Notes under the pieces: model-generated | Databases searched by the model: none | Told to the model about the DNA's origin: nothing | Seen by the model: the letters and a program-made list of their open reading frames with translations, nothing else | In this document: positions 58,582 through 63,350 of the stretch, piece by piece | How the letters are laid out: each line of letters begins with the position of its first letter | Numbering within the stretch: the stretch's first letter is position 1 | NCBI GenBank assembly: GCA_015065105.1 | Contig: SVQZ01000013.1 | Coordinates: 1 to 63,350 of the forward strand | From: Oscillospiraceae bacterium | GTDB taxonomy: Bacteria > Bacillota > Clostridia > Oscillospirales > CAG-272 | Reading direction: 5' to 3' | DNA length: 63,350 nucleotides | Program-made: the position numbers and the translations under genes

Positions 58582-60561
58582 TCAAAAGCCTATAGGTCTT
58601 TTCTTATCGTTTTTCCCGAAATTAAAGTTAAATTCACTCTCAGAGCTTGCCAGCATAAAATCCTCTTTGATAAGCCGGACCTTTCTTGAAGCACCGAACT
58701 GTCTTCGAAGCACCGCTTTACCCCAGGTCCTTTCAAAAAGATTTCTTACAAATCTTGCATTACTGAATTTTTTTGCATTTATAAATTCATCCGAAAGATT
58801 ATCAAAATATTCTTTGACCGCCGCTTTAAAGTCTTCACTCAGGACAAAATATCTTTCAGCCATAGAATAAAATATCTCACAGAGCTGCTGTCTTGAATAA
58901 TTCGGAAAATGAATTACGTAAGGCATTCTGCTTTCCAAGCCGGGATTTGAATTCATAAGCATATCCATCTCCTCCGGGTAGCCCGCCATGATAACCACAA
59001 GATCGCTCCTGTGATTCTCCATTTCCGCGATCAAAGCATCTATTGCTTCTTTTCCGAAATCCTTATTATTTATGTCGTTTCCGGTAAACAAGGAATAGGC
59101 TTCGTCTATAAAAAGAACCGAGCCGTACGCGTCACGGCAGATAGCTGTAGTTTTCGGAGCTGTTTCTCCAACATATCTGCCGCAAAAATCACGTCCCTGA
59201 TACTCAAAAAAAGCACCGTTACGAAGTATTCCCTTTTCACGAAGTATTTCCCCGATAATTCTCGCAACCGTAGTTTTTCCTGTTCCGGGATTACCCACAA
59301 AACGCATATGAAGACAGGGAGAGTCCAAGCCCTTGATTTCGGAGAGCACCTCGATCTGGCTGATTATTTCGAGCACCCGCTTCTCGATCGCCTCCATACC
59401 GATATTTTCGCGAAGATGCTCTACAGGTGTTTTTTCGTTACAGACGTCATTATAAGAACGGGAAATCTCTTTGATATCCGCCGCTTTTATAACGTTATCA
59501 CCGTTATCCTCCGAAGCATTTTTTAACAGCTTGGTATAGATAGTTTCGTTTACGACCTTTTTAATAGTTTTTATTCCGTAGAATCTGCCGTCCGATTTTT
59601 CTTCATTTATTTTAAGGTCAAAGATTTCCCAGGCATCATCGGTCATTTCAAAGCCGTATTTTTCGTAGCTTTGCTTTGCACACTCTCTTATCTGCTCTTT
59701 ATCGAAAGGAACAAAGGAAAGCGGATATACATTAAGAACGTCGCTTAATACATTTTTAATATTCTTTACCGCCTGCGGCTCAACAAAGGGAATACGGAAT
59801 ACAACAATATTCTTACCGAGGGCATTTTCAATATCCAATAGAAAATTCCTGAATTCAACATCGGAAAGCATAGTCATCCATTCGCTTATATCTATCGAAA
59901 CGATCCGCTTTACGTCTCCGAAGCTGTTGTTAAGTGCAGATAAAGCTGCCGCAAAAGAAGTTGTATCTCTATTTTCACCGGGAGGCGAAAGCTTGATCTC
60001 GTATATATTTCCCGTAAATCCGCCGAACAGCCCAAGCTCCTCGAGCAAGCTTCCGAAAAGCTCAAGGGATGAGGTATATCCGTAACCCGGATTTACCGAA
60101 AAAAGATAGCAACGCTGCATGAATATCTCAACCGTTCCCGATCTTTTCAAGCCCGGAGCCACCGCCGCGCATTCCTCGGCCAATTTCTTGAGATCCTCTG
60201 CTCCTATAAGTCTTTTTATCTTTTCAAAGGAAGTAATCTCTTTTTTCTTACGTTCTTCGGTTTCAGGGACTTCATGCGCTTTATCTTCACCGCATACATC
60301 TATTTTATAACTAACGATCTCGTTGCAACTGTATATGTTAAAGCATTCAAACAAAATGTCACCAACGATATCGTCAAGTCTCGTAAGACTTACATGATCA
60401 TCCTTAATGATAACCTCCAGACTGTCTATCGAATCGTATATGACATCGATCTCAAAAAGATCCTTTAAAGCCGAAAGAAAATCACTCACGGGAGACTTGT
60501 AGTTCTCGCGGCAAGCAATAAGCCATTCGTGCGAAAAGCTTAATTCAAGTTTTTTATACAT
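58582..60561 (-). CDS. tandem AAA+ ATPase (CbxX/SpoVK type)
   Basis: A 659-residue protein. The second half is a canonical CbxX/CfqX/SpoVK AAA+ domain: Walker A RFVGNPGTGKTTVARIIGE, pore region FFEYQGRDFCGRYVGETAPK, Walker B VLFIDEAYSLF, sensor 1 VVIMAGYPEEMDMLMN, and arginine-finger FVRNLFERTW region. The first half holds a diverged AAA-like domain whose P-loop reads NPGYGYTSS, with Lys replaced by Tyr, so one ring is likely inactive. The first 120 residues are family-unrecognised. It is the last gene of the sigma/CARF operon, 28 bp after the nuclease gene. Confidence 0.9.
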   Translation of the reverse strand: MYKKLELSFSHEWLIACRENYKSPVSDFLSALKDLFEIDVIYDSIDSLEVIIKDDHVSLTRLDDIVGDILFECFNIYSCNEIVSYKIDVCGEDKAHEVPETEERKKKEITSFEKIKRLIGAEDLKKLAEECAAVAPGLKRSGTVEIFMQRCYLFSVNPGYGYTSSLELFGSLLEELGLFGGFTGNIYEIKLSPPGENRDTTSFAAALSALNNSFGDVKRIVSIDISEWMTMLSDVEFRNFLLDIENALGKNIVVFRIPFVEPQAVKNIKNVLSDVLNVYPLSFVPFDKEQIRECAKQSYEKYGFEMTDDAWEIFDLKINEEKSDGRFYGIKTIKKVVNETIYTKLLKNASEDNGDNVIKAADIKEISRSYNDVCNEKTPVEHLRENIGMEAIEKRVLEIISQIEVLSEIKGLDSPCLHMRFVGNPGTGKTTVARIIGEILREKGILRNGAFFEYQGRDFCGRYVGETAPKTTAICRDAYGSVLFIDEAYSLFTGNDINNKDFGKEAIDALIAEMENHRSDLVVIMAGYPEEMDMLMNSNPGLESRMPYVIHFPNYSRQQLCEIFYSMAERYFVLSEDFKAAVKEYFDNLSDEFINAKKFSNARFVRNLFERTWGKAVLRRQFGASRKVRLIKEDFMLASSESEFNFNFGKNDKKRPIGF

Positions 60562-60589
60562 ATCAGATGCAACTCCTTCGAAGCCTTTG

Positions 60590-61831
60590 TTATTGTACTT
60601 TTTCGGACATAGCTAACAAGGCTTGTATGAAATCCTTGTCGCTGAAGGAGGCGGTACCGTCGATAAGTCTGATACCCATATCCTTTGCGCGCTGCCATAA
60701 ATGTCCGCTTCTTTTATCATCCAACGGTTTTGCCGCAAAGAGCACTTTCTTTGCGTATGAGCCGCCGAATCTGTGGGCAACCGTATTCAGCTTATACAGC
60801 TCCTCTGTTGTATATTCGCCGTTTTTACAAGAAATAAATATCGGTACCGAGTCCTTCATAACAAGAAGATCTATTTCGTTTTCAGTATCGAACACATATT
60901 CCTTTTCCTCGTTATGATAGATACCGTCCCAATCAATAACGACACCGTTTAAAGCATCGTTATAGACTCTTTCGCCTTTCTTGTTTCTCACACGGTATAT
61001 CAGCGAAAAGAGCTTCATTTCAAATACCTGACCCGATTTCTCGAGGCATTTTTTCACCTGCTTGTTTTTATAGGTAAGATAAATATTCTTTTCATCCTCA
61101 CGAAAATCCTTTATCAATCCTTTTTTTACAAGAGGGGTAATAAATTCTATTATATCTCTGTATTTATCGGCTTCGCAGGATCCCTTTGTTACAGCTACCG
61201 ACAAGCCGTTACCGAAAGGATCGCCTTCTCTCGGCACAGACATAAGCTCCACTACGCGGGAATTCCATTGTGTCGGATTTTTTCTGCACAGCTCCCACAT
61301 CTTATCTATATCACAGATAAACTCTTCATTCATATCCCACAAATAGGTCTTTGCCGAGGAGACACCTCCGTAAGCTATATCTCCCCCGTGAATACGAATT
61401 ATCTCCTCACAGCTTAAGGAAGGTATTTCTTTAAATACGGTTTTTGAATCCTTATCATAATCATAGAAGGTGTTTGTGGAATTATTAAACCCGTGTATCT
61501 GAATGTTTTTATCAGGATTCTTTGAAAGGATCATTCCCAAAGCCAAAACCAAGGGGCTCTCTCCTCCTGTTATATCAAATACACAGTCATCATATTTATC
61601 CAAAATATTTTGCAAAACGTTTACCGCACTGTCGATATCTTTTTTTACGTAGCTTAAGCATATGATCTCAACGTCATAGCCTCGCTTTGCAAAAAGCTCC
61701 CCGTAACGCTCCTTATACAGCTTCATATGTTTTACCGACGAGCCTACAAATATAATTCTTACAGGAATACTTGTCAAGGAAGAATACAGATTTTTAACAG
61801 ACTCAAAATCAAAAAATTCTACAAAAGTCAT
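60590..61831 (-). CDS. Card1/Can2-like CARF-nuclease (DUF1887 type)
   Basis: A 413-residue protein. Residues 20-150 form a CARF-like Rossmann domain (IIFVGSSVKHMKLYKERYG and CVFDITGGESPLVLALG, which match the TGG ligand motif of Card1). A middle linker follows, then a PD-(D/E)xK-like nuclease core: Glu271 in SGQVFEMKLFSLIY, NEIDLLVM (Glu319, Asp321) and IFISCKNG (Lys336). The family is cyclic-oligoadenylate-activated and cuts nucleic acids. Ser334 stands where many PD-(D/E)xK enzymes have Glu. No CRISPR genes occur in the window. It is the third gene of the operon, 14 bp after the anti-sigma-like gene. Confidence 0.87.
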   Translation of the reverse strand: MTFVEFFDFESVKNLYSSLTSIPVRIIFVGSSVKHMKLYKERYGELFAKRGYDVEIICLSYVKKDIDSAVNVLQNILDKYDDCVFDITGGESPLVLALGMILSKNPDKNIQIHGFNNSTNTFYDYDKDSKTVFKEIPSLSCEEIIRIHGGDIAYGGVSSAKTYLWDMNEEFICDIDKMWELCRKNPTQWNSRVVELMSVPREGDPFGNGLSVAVTKGSCEADKYRDIIEFITPLVKKGLIKDFREDEKNIYLTYKNKQVKKCLEKSGQVFEMKLFSLIYRVRNKKGERVYNDALNGVVIDWDGIYHNEEKEYVFDTENEIDLLVMKDSVPIFISCKNGEYTTEELYKLNTVAHRFGGSYAKKVLFAAKPLDDKRSGHLWQRAKDMGIRLIDGTASFSDKDFIQALLAMSEKVQ

Positions 61832-61845
61832 TTCAGATCACCCAA

Positions 61846-62097
61846 TCATCGTAGCTGTTCTCTTTTTTTCTGCTCTTGCGGTTCTTCAAAAAATTCGCTT
61901 TCCGGCACGGCAACTTCTCCGACGTCCGAAATCATATCAAGACTGTCAAGAATATCCTGCAGCTCCTTTACGGCATTGAAGCATTTTTCGCATTTACGTA
62001 TATGATTGTTCACCCTATCCAATAATTGATTGTTTTCTTCGCTTGCTCCGCGCATGGTCACGAACTTAGCGATTTCATCAGCGGTCAAATGATTCAT
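61846..62097 (-). CDS. zinc-finger anti-sigma-like protein
   Basis: An 83-residue soluble protein. LTADEIAKFVTMRGASEENN and VNNHIRKCEKCFNAVKEL show the HxxxCxxC zinc motif (His32, Cys36, Cys39) of ZAS-type anti-sigma factors. There is no membrane helix, so release would not need intramembrane proteolysis. It is 4 bp coupled (ATGA) to the sigma-like gene, the usual arrangement of a sigma factor and its antagonist. Confidence 0.8.
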   Translation of the reverse strand: MNHLTADEIAKFVTMRGASEENNQLLDRVNNHIRKCEKCFNAVKELQDILDSLDMISDVGEVAVPESEFFEEPQEQKKREQLR

Positions 62098-62915
62098 TTT
62101 TTCAACTCCTTCTTTATCATATCATTTACTCTGTTGATCCAGTCGCTGATCGAGGATATAGGACCCTTTTTCATATAAAACTCGCTGTATTTTACATCAG
62201 CATATTTCTGATTCTCATCATAGCTTTTCTCAAGTCCTGCTATCAACACCGCCTTTTCCTCTTCTGTTATACTAAGCCACGGTATATTTTCAATTAATAC
62301 CAGAACGGTACAATACATAGAAAATAAGCTTTTATCCGAAAATACTTTTTCCATAATGCGGTTAGCTTCGATTTTTTTGCTGTTATGATTAATAATAAGT
62401 AAAAACTCAAGCAGCCAGGTAAGCTTTTTGTATATGGACATTCTCAAGTTTATTACAATCGAGAATATTTTTCTTAACCTCTGACGGGTTTCGGCTTCGT
62501 CAAGATTTTTTTCAAGCCCTATAACTTCTGCCGTTATAAACTTTAAAAGCTCATCGTCTGTTGATATAACCCTACTCGAAAAAAGCAGCTCTTCTTTCAT
62601 AAAATTTATAAAAGTACGTTTTGCCACCCTGCACAGCCAATGGCTGAATCCCTCGGGGTCATAATTAACGGGACCGTTTATTCCGTTTTTTAATAAGAAT
62701 TTAGGTATTACCGTTTCATAGAAATGAATATATATATATGTTTTTGCATCTTCAGACAGATCTATATTATACTTTATTTTTGCTTTATAGCACCAGCTTT
62801 TTATAAATTTATCCAAGGTTTTATCCAAGATTACCGTGAGCATATCCTTACAACACTGTTCACGATTAAGCATTTCATCGATCATTATGTCAAACTCTTC
62901 TTTTGTAAACTCCAT
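62094..62915 (-). CDS. sigma-70-like factor with a large central insert
   Basis: A 273-residue protein resembling an ECF-type sigma factor. Region 2-like: LDKFIKSWCYKAKI, SEDAKTYIYIHFYETVIPKF and PEGFSHWLCRVAKRTFINFM (typical FraWLyriArN pattern). Region 4-like: SITEEEKAVLIAGLE then GPISSISDWINRVNDMIKKE. A roughly 100-residue insert (about 125-220) separates them. Typical ECF sigmas are 160-200 residues. It heads the operon and has a strong promoter. DNA-binding specificity cannot be read. Confidence 0.78.
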   Translation of the reverse strand: MEFTKEEFDIMIDEMLNREQCCKDMLTVILDKTLDKFIKSWCYKAKIKYNIDLSEDAKTYIYIHFYETVIPKFLLKNGINGPVNYDPEGFSHWLCRVAKRTFINFMKEELLFSSRVISTDDELLKFITAEVIGLEKNLDEAETRQRLRKIFSIVINLRMSIYKKLTWLLEFLLIINHNSKKIEANRIMEKVFSDKSLFSMYCTVLVLIENIPWLSITEEEKAVLIAGLEKSYDENQKYADVKYSEFYMKKGPISSISDWINRVNDMIKKELKK

Positions 62916-62959
62916 ATTTTACTCCTTTTCAACATTATTTTACAGTTAAATATGAATTA

Positions 62960-62988
62960 ATTGTATCACATTTATGTACAATAGTCAA
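62960..62988 (-). promoter_or_regulatory. promoter of the sigma/CARF operon
   Basis: TTGACT (62983-62988), 17 bp, TACAAT (62960-62965) on the minus strand, 45 bp upstream of the sigma-like ATG. Confidence 0.65.
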
Positions 62989-63100
62989 TACAAATACCAT
63001 GCTGTATTGAAATTCCTAAATGATCGATTCTGTATATTAAAACAAACATACAGAATTTTTTCGCACAAGCCTCAGCTGATGGAATAATTTCCCGCAAATA
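62989..63100. other. non-coding spacer with hairpin
   Basis: TTCTGTAT and ATACAGAATTTTTT (63030-63063) form a terminator-like stem on the plus strand. No gene is seen in the 435-bp end region. Confidence 0.4.
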
Positions 63101-63184
63101 AAAAGCGCCGCCGGGCGTACCGAATTCCGCCCCATTCCTTACTCCAAACAACTCATACGAAATGAAGCAATTTCCTATAAATTA
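63101..63184 (+). repeat. dispersed intergenic repeat, copy R12
   Basis: GCGCCGCCGGGCGTACCGAA, TTCCGCCCCATTCC and GAAGCAATTTCCTATAAATT; very close to R11. Confidence 0.75.
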
Positions 63185-63211
63185 AAAAAGAGCAGAAGAT
63201 CTGCTCTTTTT
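63185..63211 (+). terminator. intrinsic terminator hairpin
   Basis: AAAAAGAGCAG and CTGCTCTTTTT stem with a 5-nt loop; it directly follows repeat copy R12, as at R2 and R11. Confidence 0.8.
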
Positions 63212-63225
63212 TACCGTTATTTATT

Positions 63226-63350
63226 GGCTCTGTGTCAATAGTTGGGGTAAATAAAAAATAGAATAAAGTAACAAAATTTAATAAAAGCATAGAAAAAGCA
63301 TCTTGAAGCGAAGCGGAAAGATGCTTTTTCTATGCTTCGCGGCTCATGCA
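63226..63350. mobile_element. possible insertion-sequence terminus at the window edge
   Basis: GGCTCTGTGTCAATAGTTGG at about 63226 resembles ISL3-type terminal repeats (GGCTCT...). An 18-bp perfect stem GCATAGAAAAAGCATCTT (63287-63304) and its complement (63318-63335) lies next to it. No transposase reaches into the window, so this rests on a short match. Confidence 0.3.

Noticed and set aside
57447-62097. M50 protease as the site-2 protease that frees the sigma factor
   Set aside because: The anti-sigma-like protein has no membrane helix to be cleaved, and a terminator hairpin separates the M50 gene from the operon. A link remains possible but is not supported.
58582-62915. A CRISPR array or cas genes next to the CARF-nuclease
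   Set aside because: No regularly spaced direct repeats or cas signatures occur anywhere in the window; the repeats present are single dispersed copies or two-unit tandems.

Overview
The window is chromosomal DNA of an anaerobic, low-to-mid GC Bacillota, most likely an uncultured gut clostridium of the Oscillospiraceae/Ruminococcaceae type. The signs are an [FeFe] hydrogenase operon, a class III (oxygen-sensitive) ribonucleotide reductase, rubredoxin and ferritin, a T-box-controlled aspS-gatCAB operon, AGGAGG-type ribosome binding sites and consensus TTGACA/TATAAT promoters. I see no rRNA, tRNA, CRISPR array, prophage or complete insertion sequence.

Layout. 0.1-2.4 kb: ribosomal/transcription block rpmG-secE-nusG-rplK-rplA (minus). 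2.6-3.7: azlCD amino-acid exporter. 3.8-6.5: YhcH-like protein, UDP-galactopyranose mutase and a glycosyltransferase. 6.6-8.1: orphan sugar-type solute-binding lipoprotein. 8.3-13.4: trxB, an anaerobic ribonucleotide reductase with a fused redoxin domain, its activase, a C_GCAxxG_C_C protein and a uracil-DNA-glycosylase-fold enzyme; two NrdR-type boxes precede nrdD. 13.5-18.6: a two-component system with a membrane protein, a lipoprotein and three paralogous small membrane proteins, with a shared 16-bp motif upstream of three promoters. 18.9-27.1: a ten-gene trimeric-type [FeFe] hydrogenase operon that also encodes a second, sensory-type hydrogenase homologue, two HATPase proteins, two DRTGG-like proteins and a PHP protein. 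27.3-34.4: Mrp ATPase, methyltransferase, lipoprotein, MoxR/DUF58/DUF4129 operon and a small membrane protein. 34.6-38.5: argG and argH separated by a regulator-like gene and tandem repeats. 38.5-47.2: small hydrolases, a half-length TSUP protein, a 42-residue cysteine-rich membrane protein, GH20 hexosaminidase, lipase, asparaginase and an OFA-type transporter. 47.5-52.6: T-box leader, aspS, gatC, a catalytically dead-looking gatA and gatB. 52.8-57.0: degenerate 5'-nucleotidase-like lipoprotein, rubredoxin, ferritin, ferredoxin and a Crp/Fnr regulator. 57.1-58.4: M50 metalloprotease with a small membrane partner. 58.6-62.9: operon of a sigma-70-like factor, a zinc-finger anti-sigma-like protein, a Card1/Can2-like CARF-nuclease and a tandem AAA+ ATPase.

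The most interesting unit is the last one. A CARF-nuclease of the kind normally tied to type III CRISPR signalling sits here, without CRISPR genes, in one tight operon with a sigma/anti-sigma pair and an AAA+ machine. This suggests a nucleotide-triggered nuclease and transcription response, possibly anti-phage. Next are the GatA homologue that has lost its Lys/Ser/Ser catalytic residues inside a gatCAB operon; the hydrogenase operon with a built-in H-cluster sensor; and a family of about 80-100 bp dispersed repeats at gene 3' ends that supply stop codons and even C-terminal tails to neighbouring genes.
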